A stretch of 64,000 nt of DNA. Source: Flavobacterium yafengii (lineage in GTDB: Bacteria > Bacteroidota > Bacteroidia > Flavobacteriales > Flavobacteriaceae). Every line of letters begins with the position of its first letter. The first letter of the stretch is position 1. Shown here piece after piece: positions 16,648-25,719 of the stretch. Under the pieces are notes generated by a model. The model worked only from the letters and a program-made list of their open reading frames with translations, was not told the origin of the DNA and ran no database searches. The stretch spans positions 496,001 through 560,000 of the forward strand of contig NZ_JASCRY010000003.1 of assembly GCF_030010375.1 (NCBI RefSeq), read 5' to 3'. The translations under genes were made by a program, and so were the position numbers.

Positions 16648-17244
16648 CTATAGGGCTTTTTGTCTAATCTTTAAAATTTTAAGAATTTTAACAACTTCTA
16701 ATTTTGTAGTTTCAATAGAAGTATTTTCTATGATGAAATCGCTTTTTGAGATGCGTTGTTCATCAGTCCATTGTGCATTTATTCTTTTTAAAACAAGTTC
16801 TCGTGTTGTTTTATCACGCTCAATAACTCTCTGAATCCTTGATTCTACTGGTGCTGTGACAGTTATAATCAAATCGCAATTTTTATAACTACCACTTTCA
16901 AATAAAATAGCAGCCTCATAAATAACATAAGGAGCTGCAGTATGTTGCAAAAGCCATTGTTCAAAATGTTTTTTTACTGCAGGATGAACAATTTTATTAA
17001 GTTTTTCTAATTTTTCAGGGTTATTAAAAACAATTTTGGCTAATTTTTCTCGGTTCAACTTCTCATTTTCAAAAACTGTATCACCAAATACATTTTTAAT
17101 AGCATCAGTAATTTCTGAAGATTGCATGATTTTTCTGGCTTCGTCATCAGCAATGTATACCGGAATACCAAATGATTTAAAATAATTTGCAATGGTGGTT
17201 TTCCCACTTCCAATACCGCCAGTTAAACCAATTATTTTTGTCAT
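16648..17244 (-). CDS. coaE: Dephospho-CoA kinase
   Basis: 198 residues beginning with TKIIGLTGGIGSGKTTIANYF, which holds the P-loop GGIGSGKT of CoaE. PVYIADDEARKIM, IVHPAVKKHFEQWL and YEAAILFESG are typical of the substrate side. The enzyme phosphorylates the 3' hydroxyl of dephospho-CoA, the last step of coenzyme A synthesis. It follows the glycosyltransferase gene with a 1-bp gap, indicating one transcript. The earlier CoA enzyme CoaBC is encoded about 6 kb away on the same strand. Confidence 0.95.
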   Translation of the reverse strand: MTKIIGLTGGIGSGKTTIANYFKSFGIPVYIADDEARKIMQSSEITDAIKNVFGDTVFENEKLNREKLAKIVFNNPEKLEKLNKIVHPAVKKHFEQWLLQHTAAPYVIYEAAILFESGSYKNCDLIITVTAPVESRIQRVIERDKTTRELVLKRINAQWTDEQRISKSDFIIENTSIETTKLEVVKILKILKIRQKAL

Positions 17245-17245
17245 A

Positions 17246-18247
17246 TTAAACTTTAAAAAATAATTCAGGGAAAGCTTCTTGAGGATTTTGTTTCAAAATG
17301 ATAATTTTATAAAAAGATATTATAAAACCCGTTCCGTAACCATAAAATTGTTTCCAAACGGCTATCAATGATAAATACCCAATTTTCAAGCTCTTATTTT
17401 GATAGGAAGACACCAAAAACAGTACCAAAAAGTAAACAAAATACAATTGAAGCAATAAATCAAAATTAAAAAACAGCATCAATAAAAATGAAATGAAAAA
17501 TCCAATTATGAATACCGAAGGAAAGAAAAAAGTAAGTTTGTTGTATTTTGGATACCAACTATTCAGAATTGGTCTTGCCTTTCCAAATTTATTTACCTGA
17601 ATAGAAAATTTACCCCAATCAATTCTTCTCTTGTGATACACAAATGCATTGGCGAAAAGTTTGGTTTCAAAACCTAGATTCCACAAACGAATTGACAAAT
17701 CCGGATCTTCACCGGGATGAATATTTCCAAAACCTTTTGATGCTTCAAAAGCTTTACGAGATAATCCCATGTTAAAACTTCTTGGCTGAAACTTATCTAT
17801 TTTTTCCGAACCGCCTCTAATTCCGCCAGTGGTCAGAAACGAAGTCATTGCAAAATTTATTGCTTTTTGTATATCCGAAAAACTATCTAAAGCCTTATCC
17901 GGTCCTCCAAAACAATCTACATAATTTTGTTTCAAAGCTTTATCAACCTCTGATAAATACTCTTTTGGAATAATACAATCCGAATCGAAAATGATAAAAT
18001 AATCTCCTTTGGCCTTTCTCATGCCATAATTTCTGGAATCTCCTGGACCTGAATTTTCCTTATAATGATAGGACATGTGTAATTTACCTTCATATTTACG
18101 CACTACATCATCACATCGTAAAGAAGATCCGTCTTCAATAATTACAACTTCAAACTGTTGATTATAATCCGATTGAGATAAGCTCTCTAAAAGTTCATCA
18201 ACTTCATCCGGACGATTGTAAACTGGTATAATTAGGGAAAATAACAT
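17246..18247 (-). CDS. Family 2 glycosyltransferase, membrane-anchored
   Basis: 333 residues. The N-terminal GT-A domain has FSLIIPVYNRPDEVDELL, VVIIEDGSS, GDSRNYGMRKAKGDYFIIFDSDC (DxD-like DSD) and GEDPDLSIRLW, the last marking the acceptor side (ED). Two or three hydrophobic segments lie between about 255 and 300 (FIIGFFISFLLMLFF, LYFVYFLVLFLV), so it is bound to the inner membrane by the C-terminal half. It probably acts in cell-surface glycan or lipid glycosylation; donor and acceptor are unknown. It is upstream of and adjacent to coaE. Confidence 0.9.
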   Translation of the reverse strand: MLFSLIIPVYNRPDEVDELLESLSQSDYNQQFEVVIIEDGSSLRCDDVVRKYEGKLHMSYHYKENSGPGDSRNYGMRKAKGDYFIIFDSDCIIPKEYLSEVDKALKQNYVDCFGGPDKALDSFSDIQKAINFAMTSFLTTGGIRGGSEKIDKFQPRSFNMGLSRKAFEASKGFGNIHPGEDPDLSIRLWNLGFETKLFANAFVYHKRRIDWGKFSIQVNKFGKARPILNSWYPKYNKLTFFFPSVFIIGFFISFLLMLFFNFDLLLQLYFVYFLVLFLVSSYQNKSLKIGYLSLIAVWKQFYGYGTGFIISFYKIIILKQNPQEAFPELFFKV

Positions 18248-18313
18248 AAGTTAAGAATGTGTATTAAAGATGTTTTTTAGACTCAAAAAATTTTAACAAA
18301 TATAATCTTTATC

Positions 18314-18348
18314 CATAAAAAAACCATGAACTATTAATTGATGGTTTT
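18314..18348 (-). terminator. Terminator of fabI
   Basis: On the minus strand the stem AAAACCAT/ATGGTTTT (18341-18348 with 18320-18327), a 13-nt loop and a following T tract (the A run at 18317-18323) stand about 20 bp after the fabI stop. Confidence 0.7.
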
Positions 18349-18367
18349 ATAAATAATTTGCTGCTTT

Positions 18368-19174
18368 TTATTCAAACATCTCCATCACTTCCTGACTTAC
18401 TCCCATGTTTGAGAAACCACCATCATGCAATAAGTTTTGCAAAGTTACTTTTCTGGTCAAATCAGAAAATAGTGTCAGGGTATAATTAGCACAATCTAAA
18501 GCAGATGCATTTCCTAAAGGAGACATTTTCTCGGCAAAATTTATAAATCCGCCAAATCCTTTTACACCTTGTCCAGCAGTTGTAGGCGTTGGAGATTGAG
18601 AAATAGTATTGACTCTTACTTTTTTATCTCTACCAAAGAAATAACCAAAACTTCGTGCAATAGATTCTAAAAACGCTTTATTATCTGCCATGTCGTTATA
18701 ATCTGGAAACACGCGTTGTGCTGCCATATAAGATAGCGCAACAATACTTCCCCATTCGTTCATGGCATCTTTTTTATACAAAACCTGCATTACTTTATGA
18801 AAAGAAACTGCCGAAACATTCCAGCCTTTCTCGGTATAATCGTAATTCTGATTGGCATAATGATTGCCTTTTCGAACATTTACTGACATTCCGATGGAGT
18901 GTAGAACAAAATCTATTTTACCGCCTAAAATTTCCATGGCTTGATCTACCAAATTTTCTAAATCAACCACAGATGTAGCATCTGCAGGTATGATTTGAGA
19001 GTTAGTTTTTTGCGCCAGCTCATCAATCGTTCCCATTCGTATAGAAGCCGGAGCATTCGTAAGTACAAAAGTTCCTCCTTCTTCAAACACTCTTTCTGCT
19101 GTTTTCCATGCAATTGAATTTTCATCCAAAGCGCCAAAAATGATTCCTCGTTTTCCTTTTAATAAGTTATACAT
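18368..19174 (-). CDS. fabI: Enoyl-ACP reductase, SDR type (FabI)
   Basis: 268 residues. KGKRGIIFGALDENSIAW is the FabI nucleotide-binding start; LHSIGMSVNV and LSYMAAQRVFPDYNDMADNK carry Y149 and the catalytic Y159-x6-K166 pair; QSPTPTTAGQGVKGF is the flexible substrate loop typical of Bacteroidetes FabI. It reduces trans-2-enoyl-ACP in the last step of each fatty-acid elongation round. A second, unrelated enoyl reductase gene (fabV) is directly upstream, 120 bp away, with its own terminator between them, so expression is probably separable. Confidence 0.94.
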   Translation of the reverse strand: MYNLLKGKRGIIFGALDENSIAWKTAERVFEEGGTFVLTNAPASIRMGTIDELAQKTNSQIIPADATSVVDLENLVDQAMEILGGKIDFVLHSIGMSVNVRKGNHYANQNYDYTEKGWNVSAVSFHKVMQVLYKKDAMNEWGSIVALSYMAAQRVFPDYNDMADNKAFLESIARSFGYFFGRDKKVRVNTISQSPTPTTAGQGVKGFGGFINFAEKMSPLGNASALDCANYTLTLFSDLTRKVTLQNLLHDGGFSNMGVSQEVMEMFE

Positions 19175-19200
19175 GATACAAGTAATTTAATTCTGTTCTT

Positions 19201-19264
19201 TAAAAAAAAATAATGCACCTTAATTTCTAAATGAATAAAACCATTGTGAAATTAAGATGCATTA
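19201..19264 (-). terminator. Terminator between fabV and fabI
   Basis: A 17-bp stem with one mismatch (TAATGCACCTTAATTTC at 19211-19227 with 19248-19264) has a 20-nt loop and, on the minus strand, a run of nine T at its end (A run at 19202-19210). It would end fabV transcripts before fabI. Confidence 0.85.
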
Positions 19265-19294
19265 CAGAAACTAAATATTTAATTTAGTATTAGA

Positions 19295-20485
19295 TTAAGC
19301 AATACTTTCGATGTTTACCACTTCGTTTGCATCTGCTTTATAATCAACTCCTTCTACGTCAAAGCCAAATAAATTGTAGAAATCTTTTCTGTATCCTTCT
19401 AAATCTCCTATTTCAGATAAATTTTCAGTTACAGCTTCAATCCACAATTTAGCTACTTTTTCTTGAACATCAGGACGCATTTCTAAATCGTCAATACGGA
19501 TTCTTCCTTTCTCATCAACTGGAACTTTATTTCCAGTATATAATCTTTCTTGGTACAAACGTTGAATTTGTTCGATACAACCTTCGTGAATTCCTTCTTC
19601 TTTCATTATTTTATACAATAAAGAAATATACAATGGAATAACAGGAATTGCAGAACTTGCTTGTGTTACCAATGCTTTATTAACAGAAACAAATGCTTTC
19701 CCATCTATGTTAGCTAAACTGTCAGTGATAGCAAATGCAGTCGCTTCAAGATGATCTTTTGCACGACCTATCGTTCCTTTTCTATAAACCGCTTCAGTCA
19801 ATGATGGTCCAATATAAGAATAAGCAACAGTTGTAGCGCCAGGAGCCAGTAGATTTTGAGCTTTTAAAGCATCAATCCACATCGCCCAATCTTCACCGCC
19901 CATTACGGCAACAGTATTTGCTATTTCTTCTTCATTACAAGGTTCAATTGAAATTTCTGAAACTTTACCAGAATGAAAATCAACTGTTTTATTGGTAAAA
20001 GTACTTCCGATAGGTTTCAATACAGAACGATGCAAAACACCGGTAACCGGATGCATACGAACAGGAGAAGCTAAACTATAGATTACTAGGTCCACTTGCC
20101 CTAAATCAGCTTTTATAAGATCTAATGTTTGTTGTTTTACTTCATTCGAAAAAGCATCTCCATTGATACTTTTTGCATATAAACCAGCAGCATGAGCTTC
20201 ATTTTCAAAAGCTGCAGAATTATACCAACCTGGTGAAGCTGTTTTACCTTCTGTTGGAGGTTTTTCAAAAAATACGCCAATAGTTCCTGCATTAGAACCA
20301 AAAGCACTTGTAATTCTGGAAGCTAAACCAAAACCAGTTGAAGCTCCAATTACTAATACTTTTTTAGCCCCATTTATAGGTCCTTTTGATTTAATATATT
20401 CTATTTGATTTTTAACATTTTGTTCGCATCCTTTTGGGTGAGATGTCGTACAAATAAATCCTCTCATTCTAGGTTCTATAATCAT
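19295..20485 (-). CDS. fabV: Trans-2-enoyl-CoA/ACP reductase FabV
   Basis: 396 residues, the normal FabV length, much longer than FabI. It begins IIEPRMRGFICTTSHPKGC, a family hallmark, then VLVIGASTGFGLASRI (NADH site), DLVIYSLASPVR, and catalytic Y234-x8-K243 in YRKGTIGRAK; SAIPVIPLYISLLYK and GRIRIDDLEMR follow. FabV reduces the enoyl double bond with NADH and in other bacteria is insensitive to triclosan. Its promoter fits TTG-N19-TATATTTG, and the -33 half lies inside the recN 3' end. It is adjacent to fabI. Confidence 0.95.
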   Translation of the reverse strand: MIIEPRMRGFICTTSHPKGCEQNVKNQIEYIKSKGPINGAKKVLVIGASTGFGLASRITSAFGSNAGTIGVFFEKPPTEGKTASPGWYNSAAFENEAHAAGLYAKSINGDAFSNEVKQQTLDLIKADLGQVDLVIYSLASPVRMHPVTGVLHRSVLKPIGSTFTNKTVDFHSGKVSEISIEPCNEEEIANTVAVMGGEDWAMWIDALKAQNLLAPGATTVAYSYIGPSLTEAVYRKGTIGRAKDHLEATAFAITDSLANIDGKAFVSVNKALVTQASSAIPVIPLYISLLYKIMKEEGIHEGCIEQIQRLYQERLYTGNKVPVDEKGRIRIDDLEMRPDVQEKVAKLWIEAVTENLSEIGDLEGYRKDFYNLFGFDVEGVDYKADANEVVNIESIA

Positions 20486-20562
20486 ACTCTTGGTTATTCG
20501 TTTTTTTATTTATTCGTGTAATCGTTTTATTGCCGATGCAAAAGTCTTATTTTTAAAGGAAA

Positions 20563-20592
20563 CAAATATAAAGTAAATAATTAGTTCAGCAA
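20563..20592 (-). promoter_or_regulatory. Promoter of fabV (TTG-N19-TATATTTG)
   Basis: On the minus strand TTG (20590-20592) is followed after exactly 19 nt by TATATTTG (20563-20570), a full match to the flavobacterial housekeeping promoter. The -33 triplet is within the last codons of recN. The leader to the fabV ATG is roughly 75 nt. Confidence 0.7.
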
Positions 20593-22233
20593 GGCTTTAG
20601 CGTGATTTAAGGCCGAATCAGAAACAACTGTTCCAGATAACATTTGGGCAATTTCGACAACTCTTTCTTCTCCATTTAATAACTTCAATTCAGATTGTGT
20701 GTCCTCACCAACAGTCGATTTAAATACTTTGAAATGTGCATTTCCTTTTGCTGCGATTTGAGGTAAATGGGTAATGGCAAAAATTTGCATTTCCTGGCTC
20801 ATTTCCTTCATAATTTCCCCCATTCTGATGGCAATTTCTCCGGAAACACCAGTGTCAATTTCATCAAAAATCAAGGTTGGCAATTTTGAATATTGTGCCA
20901 ATATCGCCTTAACAGCAAGCATAATCCTTGACATTTCTCCGCCGGAAGCCACTTTTTTCAATAAACCGAAATCTGTTCCTTTATTGGCAGAAAACAAAAA
21001 CTGAAGCTCATCTTTTCCATTTTGAAAATAGGTTTCAGTAGTATTAACATCAATATTGAAACGAACATTTGGCATTCCCAAAGTTTCTAAAATGGTAATC
21101 AATTTTTGAGATAAAACTGGAATCGAATCCAATCTATTAGTATGAATTGTGGTCGAAAAAGCATCTAATTCAATTGTTTTTTGTTCAATAGAAATCGTCA
21201 GTGCCGCAATTTCTTCTTCCATATTGCCTAATTCTAAAACTGAATTTTCCAGATTAGCTTGAATTTCCAATAATTCATCCACAGAGGAAACCTGATGTTT
21301 CTTTTGTAAATTAAAAATCACCTGAAGCTTTTGACTGATTAAATCCAATTGTTCCGGATCATTAATCAGTTTTTCGGAACAGCGATTCATTTCATCCGAA
21401 ATATCATCAAACTCAATCGTTACACTTGTAATCCTATCTAATAAAGATTGATATTCAGTCGAAAAAGAGGCGATTTTTTGTAATGAAACCTTGATTTCAT
21501 TCAAATTATGCATAACACCAATTTGTTCTTCATTGGTTATAGCCAAAGATCTATCGATAGATTCTTTTATAATCTCAACATTATTCAATTTTTCAAAATC
21601 AGCCTCAAGAGATTCTTGTTCACCAGCTTTTAATTGAGCCGCAACTAATTCATCCAATAAAAAAGTATTGTATTCCTGCTCTTTCTTAGATTCGCTTTGT
21701 CTTTTTAGCAGCGAATTCAATTTGGATTTATCCGATTTATAGCTTTTTAAAAGCGACTGATATTCCAGAATTGTTTCTTTATTATTGGCAATTGCATCAA
21801 TAATATCAAACTGTACATTTTCATCTGAAAGTTCTTGGGTTTGCTGTTGTGAATGAATATCTATCAAGAACAAGCTCAATTCCTGCAATTCCTGAAGATT
21901 TACAGGACTATCATTTATAAAAGCCCTGGATTTTCCCGAAGGAAGTATTTCACGCCTAATTATGGTATCATTTTCATAATCTAAATCATTTGCCTCAAAA
22001 AAAGGAAGTAAATTATACTTAGAAATTTCAAAATGAGCTTCAATGACACACTTTTCTTCCTTATTTTTTAAAGAAGTTAAATCGGCTCTTTTTCCTAAAA
22101 CCAGTCCTAATGCTCCTAGAATTATTGATTTTCCTGCACCCGTTTCTCCTGTGATTGTTGAGAAACCTTTTGAAAAATCGATAGACAATTTTTCTATTAA
22201 GGCATAGTTTTTTATCGAAAGTGACGTTATCAT
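20581..22233 (-). CDS. recN: DNA repair protein RecN
   Basis: 550 residues, an SMC-like ATPase. The N-terminal Walker A is FSTITGETGAGKSIILGAL; the middle region (about 150-370) is rich in heptads and predicted coiled coil; the C-terminal half has ASGGEMSRIMLA (ABC signature) and LPTLIFDEIDTGVSGE (Walker B and D-loop), followed by AITHLPQIAAKG. RecN holds DNA ends together in double-strand break repair in the cytoplasm. Size is typical. It is upstream of fabV and 54 bp downstream of the DUF4835 gene, and may be the last gene of the cluster beginning at bamD. Confidence 0.97.
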   Translation of the reverse strand: MITSLSIKNYALIEKLSIDFSKGFSTITGETGAGKSIILGALGLVLGKRADLTSLKNKEEKCVIEAHFEISKYNLLPFFEANDLDYENDTIIRREILPSGKSRAFINDSPVNLQELQELSLFLIDIHSQQQTQELSDENVQFDIIDAIANNKETILEYQSLLKSYKSDKSKLNSLLKRQSESKKEQEYNTFLLDELVAAQLKAGEQESLEADFEKLNNVEIIKESIDRSLAITNEEQIGVMHNLNEIKVSLQKIASFSTEYQSLLDRITSVTIEFDDISDEMNRCSEKLINDPEQLDLISQKLQVIFNLQKKHQVSSVDELLEIQANLENSVLELGNMEEEIAALTISIEQKTIELDAFSTTIHTNRLDSIPVLSQKLITILETLGMPNVRFNIDVNTTETYFQNGKDELQFLFSANKGTDFGLLKKVASGGEMSRIMLAVKAILAQYSKLPTLIFDEIDTGVSGEIAIRMGEIMKEMSQEMQIFAITHLPQIAAKGNAHFKVFKSTVGEDTQSELKLLNGEERVVEIAQMLSGTVVSDSALNHAKALLN

Positions 22234-22287
22234 TTACTATATTGTTTTGTGATGTGAAGCTGGATTAATCTAAAAATTGGAAATCAA

Positions 22288-23172
22288 TTAGTATTTTATC
22301 AGCATCCATTTACTTGAATTCAAAGGAGAAATTTTATTCAGATTATCTACTAAATCTGAGATTGTAATGCTGGGTCCACCAGAAAATACAGAAACGATTT
22401 CATCTGATTTAGCATCGAAAAAGACACGGGTTAAAAATGCGTTGGGTCTGGAAGCATTTAGTTTGGCCAAATCGATTAGTGATACTTTTATTTTTTCTTT
22501 AGACGCTTTTAAATCCTGATTCATTAAGTCTAAACCTACATGATAATCAAGCATGGTTTGTCGTACTTGTTTGAATGCTGGAGATAAAATATCGTTTATT
22601 AAAAAGTAACGATTTTGGTTTCCATCAGCTTGACTCCAACCTTTAGAACCTCCTTGTTGAGCGACATTTGAAATGTTTTGAGCTGTTTCAAAATAAGAAT
22701 TTCCCGATTCAGAAACAAAAGTATCTGCATCCATTCCTAAAATCATATAACTGTAAAAAGCCAGAACAGAAACTAAATTAGAATCGAATGTAGTTGGACT
22801 AAAAATTAAATTTTCAAACTCAGTATATCTAAAATTAAAGTCTTTATCATTATAATTTAATACTGGTGATGAATAAGAGGAATTAAAAATAGGTCTTGAA
22901 GATTGCACTTGAATAGTTGCCGTAAATTGATCTGAGTTATTCGAAGAAACGGTTATGTACATCGAACAATTAATTTTTTCGTTTTGCTTTACCGCTTGTC
23001 CCGTCCAATCCGTTTTATTTACAAACTCACTTATGGAAGTTTGCAAGGTTTTAAAAACTTGCTGATTTGTAACACTCAATTTTTGGGAATCAACCGTTAC
23101 CGTACAGTTTAATTGTTGCGCTTGCATAAGCCCAAAAGTAAAAAGCAGAAAAAAAATAATTATTTTATTCAT
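22288..23172 (-). CDS. DUF4835 family exported protein (possibly type IX secretion-associated PorD)
   Basis: 294 residues with a Sec signal peptide (about 1-18, FGLMQAQ). The mature part has LNCTVTVDSQKLS, FVNKTDWTGQ and INCSMYITVSS, the beginnings of DUF4835, a Bacteroidetes family always found near coaBC. I recall database naming of this family as PorD of the type IX secretion system, but nothing in the sequence proves it. The two early Cys residues may form a periplasmic disulfide. It lies in the conserved run bamD-rpoZ-coaBC-DUF4835-recN, a stable gene order in the phylum. Confidence 0.85.
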   Translation of the reverse strand: MNKIIIFFLLFTFGLMQAQQLNCTVTVDSQKLSVTNQQVFKTLQTSISEFVNKTDWTGQAVKQNEKINCSMYITVSSNNSDQFTATIQVQSSRPIFNSSYSSPVLNYNDKDFNFRYTEFENLIFSPTTFDSNLVSVLAFYSYMILGMDADTFVSESGNSYFETAQNISNVAQQGGSKGWSQADGNQNRYFLINDILSPAFKQVRQTMLDYHVGLDLMNQDLKASKEKIKVSLIDLAKLNASRPNAFLTRVFFDAKSDEIVSVFSGGPSITISDLVDNLNKISPLNSSKWMLIKY

Positions 23173-23250
23173 CTGTAGATCTGTATTATTTCTTAACGGT
23201 TATCTGTAATTCAAATACCAAACATTGCGTTTGTATTACAATCCGTTACC

Positions 23251-24462
23251 CTATTTCATAAAATGTACTTTCACCTTTTCCAGAATATCATCAGCAACAG
23301 CTTCTTTCGATTTCAATTCCATTGGCTCAATATTGAAATATTTATCAATAAAGGTAACTTTATTCGTTGCTTTACCAAAACCAGCACCCTGATCTTGAAG
23401 CGAATTTAAAACAATCAAATCTAAGTTTTTTTTCTGAATTTTCAAGGTCGCATTTTCAATTTCATTTTCTGTTTCTAAAGCAAAACCTATCAGAAACTGA
23501 TTTTTCTTTTGTTCCCCCAAAGAAGCTAATATATCCTTCGTTTTTTCGAGTTCTATTGTAAAATCATCAGCCGCTTTTTTTATTTTTTGATGTGCAACAT
23601 TCTTGGGTTTATAATCTGCAACGGCCGCAGCTGCAATCGCAACATCCACATCAGCATAAAACTGATGACAAGCCACATACATTTCTTCTGCAGACACAAC
23701 ATTAATCACATTTATCAATGGATTTGAAACTTTACAATTTGTAGGTCCCGAAACCAAAATCACCGAAGCACCCAGATTTGCAGCGCTTATCGCTATATCA
23801 AAACCCATTTTTCCCGAAGAATGATTTCCTATAAAACGCACAGGATCTATTGCTTCGTATGTGGGACCGGCAGTAATTAATATTTTTTTTCCTTTAAGAG
23901 GCAATTTACTGTTTAAATCTGCTTCCAGAAAAGCGATAATGTTTTCAGGTTCCGCCATTCTTCCTTCACCGGATAATCCGCTTGCCAATTCACCGCTTTC
24001 AGCAGGAATTATGACATTGCCAAACTGAGTCAGAGAAGAGAAATTAGCAATAGTAGAAGGATGTTTGTACATGTCTAAATCCATTGCAGGAGCAAAATAC
24101 ACTGGACATTTTGCTGATAAATAAGCCGCAATCAAAAGATTATCACAAGTACCGTTTGTCATTTTAGACAAAGTATTTGCAGTTGCTGGAGCAATAACCA
24201 TCAAATCAGCCCAAAGTGCTAATTCAACATGATTATTCCATTTTTCATTCTCGTCGTCTTGATTATAAAAACTGGAATGTACAGGATTTTTGGATAACGT
24301 AGATAACGTAAGAGGAGTTACAAAATCCTTAGAAGCAGGTGTCATTATCACTTGGACATGTGCACCTGCTTTTATGAAAAGTCGTACTAATGTGGCTGTT
24401 TTATAGGCTGCAATTCCACCTGAAACTCCAAGTAGAATTTTCTTACCGCTTAAAACTGACAT
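23251..24462 (-). CDS. coaBC: Bifunctional phosphopantothenoylcysteine decarboxylase/phosphopantothenate-cysteine ligase
   Basis: 403 residues in two domains. The flavoprotein CoaC half (about 1-180) has KILLGVSGGIAAYK, IAPATANTLSKM and FAPAMDLDMY; the CoaB half (about 185-403) has ILITAGPTYEAIDPVRFIGN, HSSGKMG, AAAVADYKP and the K-rich KIKK segment. Together they convert phosphopantothenate and cysteine, with CTP, to phosphopantetheine. It is 8 bp downstream of rpoZ, so the two are cotranscribed. No fusion break or missing motif is seen. Confidence 0.97.
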   Translation of the reverse strand: MSVLSGKKILLGVSGGIAAYKTATLVRLFIKAGAHVQVIMTPASKDFVTPLTLSTLSKNPVHSSFYNQDDENEKWNNHVELALWADLMVIAPATANTLSKMTNGTCDNLLIAAYLSAKCPVYFAPAMDLDMYKHPSTIANFSSLTQFGNVIIPAESGELASGLSGEGRMAEPENIIAFLEADLNSKLPLKGKKILITAGPTYEAIDPVRFIGNHSSGKMGFDIAISAANLGASVILVSGPTNCKVSNPLINVINVVSAEEMYVACHQFYADVDVAIAAAAVADYKPKNVAHQKIKKAADDFTIELEKTKDILASLGEQKKNQFLIGFALETENEIENATLKIQKKNLDLIVLNSLQDQGAGFGKATNKVTFIDKYFNIEPMELKSKEAVADDILEKVKVHFMK

Positions 24463-24470
24463 AGTAACTA

Positions 24471-24788
24471 TTATTTATTAGAATCTCTGTGGTAGATTTT
24501 ACCATCTAACCATTCTTGAACTGCTAAAGCGTGTGGCTTAGGTAATTTTTCGTAAAATTTTGAAACCTCAATTTGCTCTTTGTTTTCAAAAACTTCTTCA
24601 AGACTGTCATTATATGTAGCAAATTCTTCCAATTTCTCAGTCAATTCTTTTTTAATTTCAGAATTGATTTGGTTTGCTCTTTTAGCCATAATGGTTATCG
24701 CTTCATACACATTACCAGTAGGTTCTTCAATAACAGTTTTGTTGTATGTTATTGTATTTACTGGAGCATTCGTCTTTTTTAAATCCAT
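24471..24788 (-). CDS. rpoZ: DNA-directed RNA polymerase omega-like subunit (Bacteroidetes RpoZ/YloH type)
   Basis: 105 residues. The segment VYEAITIMAKRANQINSEIK is the omega-like core shared with RpoZ, and LPKPHALAVQEWLDGKIYHR is a C-terminal extension peculiar to Bacteroidetes. The subunit assists RNA polymerase assembly. Its place between bamD and coaBC, 8 bp from each, is the conserved arrangement in the phylum and resembles the rpoZ-coaBC link in other bacteria. Similarity to proteobacterial omega is low, so the assignment rests partly on context. Confidence 0.85.
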   Translation of the reverse strand: MDLKKTNAPVNTITYNKTVIEEPTGNVYEAITIMAKRANQINSEIKKELTEKLEEFATYNDSLEEVFENKEQIEVSKFYEKLPKPHALAVQEWLDGKIYHRDSNK

Positions 24789-24796
24789 GACTTTAT

Positions 24797-25591
24797 TTAT
24801 TTAGTAAATTTTTGTAAATCTTTATCTATTCGAGCTAACATTTCGTTTGCTACTTGCTTGTATTTGGTATCCGCTTTAAATTTAATCAAGTTTAATTGTG
24901 CCGCTTTTGCAACATTTAGTCTATCTTGCATTTTTGATGGAATACTATTAATAGCCAATTGATAGGCTGAATCTAACTTGTAATATAAAGCATCTTCTTT
25001 GAATGGAGTTCCCGGATAATCTGCTACAAAATTGTCTAAAGCAACAATTGCTGATTTATAATCAGAAATTGTATTATATCCTTTAGCATTTTCGAAAACC
25101 TTTTTCTCTATTTTCTCACTCAGTACTTTTACAGTTGCATTCGCTTCTGCCAAGTACGTTGAATTAGGATAATTATCAATAAATGTTTGTAATTTATCTA
25201 ATGCTTTAGTAGTATCCGTTTGATCTAAACTATAAACAGGAGACAACATAGAATAGCTTTTTGCTCCCAAATAGGCTGCTTCTTCCAGTTTTTCACTTTT
25301 TGGATATCCTGAAACAAAACTCTCAAATTGGTATCCTGCCAAGTAATATTGTTGCGTTTTGTAATACGATTGAGAAAACATATAAAACAATTTTTCAGCT
25401 TGAGGTTTCCCTCTGTACGCTGGAGCAATTTGTTCAAAAATACGAATCGCTTTAGAATATTTCCCTGCATCGTATAATTTAGTAGCCATTTCAAATTTAA
25501 CAGCGACATCTTCGGTTTTCAATGCTTTTTGATATTCGTTACAAGAACTGAATAAAGCTACAAGAAGCAATAGAGATATTATTTTTTTCAT
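24797..25591 (-). CDS. bamD: Outer-membrane assembly lipoprotein BamD
   Basis: 264 residues. The start at 25591 gives a lipoprotein signal MKKIISLLLLVALFSSCNEY with lipobox FSSC; twelve codons upstream of it lack signal character. TPR-like repeats follow: AVKFEMATKLYDAGKYSKAIRIFE, PQAEKLFYMFSQSYY, and the SFVSGYPKSEKLEEAAYL type repeats around 70-190. BamD works with BamA in inserting beta-barrels into the outer membrane. It heads the bamD-rpoZ-coaBC cluster, with a full promoter upstream. Confidence 0.93.
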   Translation of the reverse strand: MKKIISLLLLVALFSSCNEYQKALKTEDVAVKFEMATKLYDAGKYSKAIRIFEQIAPAYRGKPQAEKLFYMFSQSYYKTQQYYLAGYQFESFVSGYPKSEKLEEAAYLGAKSYSMLSPVYSLDQTDTTKALDKLQTFIDNYPNSTYLAEANATVKVLSEKIEKKVFENAKGYNTISDYKSAIVALDNFVADYPGTPFKEDALYYKLDSAYQLAINSIPSKMQDRLNVAKAAQLNLIKFKADTKYKQVANEMLARIDKDLQKFTK

Positions 25592-25640
25592 TTTTTTACT
25601 TTTTTTATGATTTCTTGGTTGAAACAACCCATAAAATCAT

Positions 25641-25654
25641 ACCGAAGTTTCGGT
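25641..25654. promoter_or_regulatory. Palindrome ACCGAAgtTTCGGT at the bamD transcription start
   Basis: The inverted repeat ACCGAA/TTCGGT begins 2 bp downstream (minus sense) of the bamD -7 element and would overlap +1 and the first bases of the mRNA. It could be an operator or a 5' stem that protects the transcript. Confidence 0.45.
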
Positions 25655-25656
25655 GG

Positions 25657-25686
25657 CAAATTTAGTTATTAATTTAGCGACTTCAA
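25657..25686 (-). promoter_or_regulatory. Promoter of the bamD-rpoZ-coaBC cluster (TTG-N19-TAAATTTG)
   Basis: On the minus strand TTG (25684-25686), exactly 19 nt, then TAAATTTG (25657-25664), a full match to the flavobacterial consensus. The leader to the bamD ATG at 25591 is about 60 nt. Confidence 0.72.
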
Positions 25687-25719
25687 AATATATTTTTTGT
25701 TTAAAAAAAGACTCTTTTT

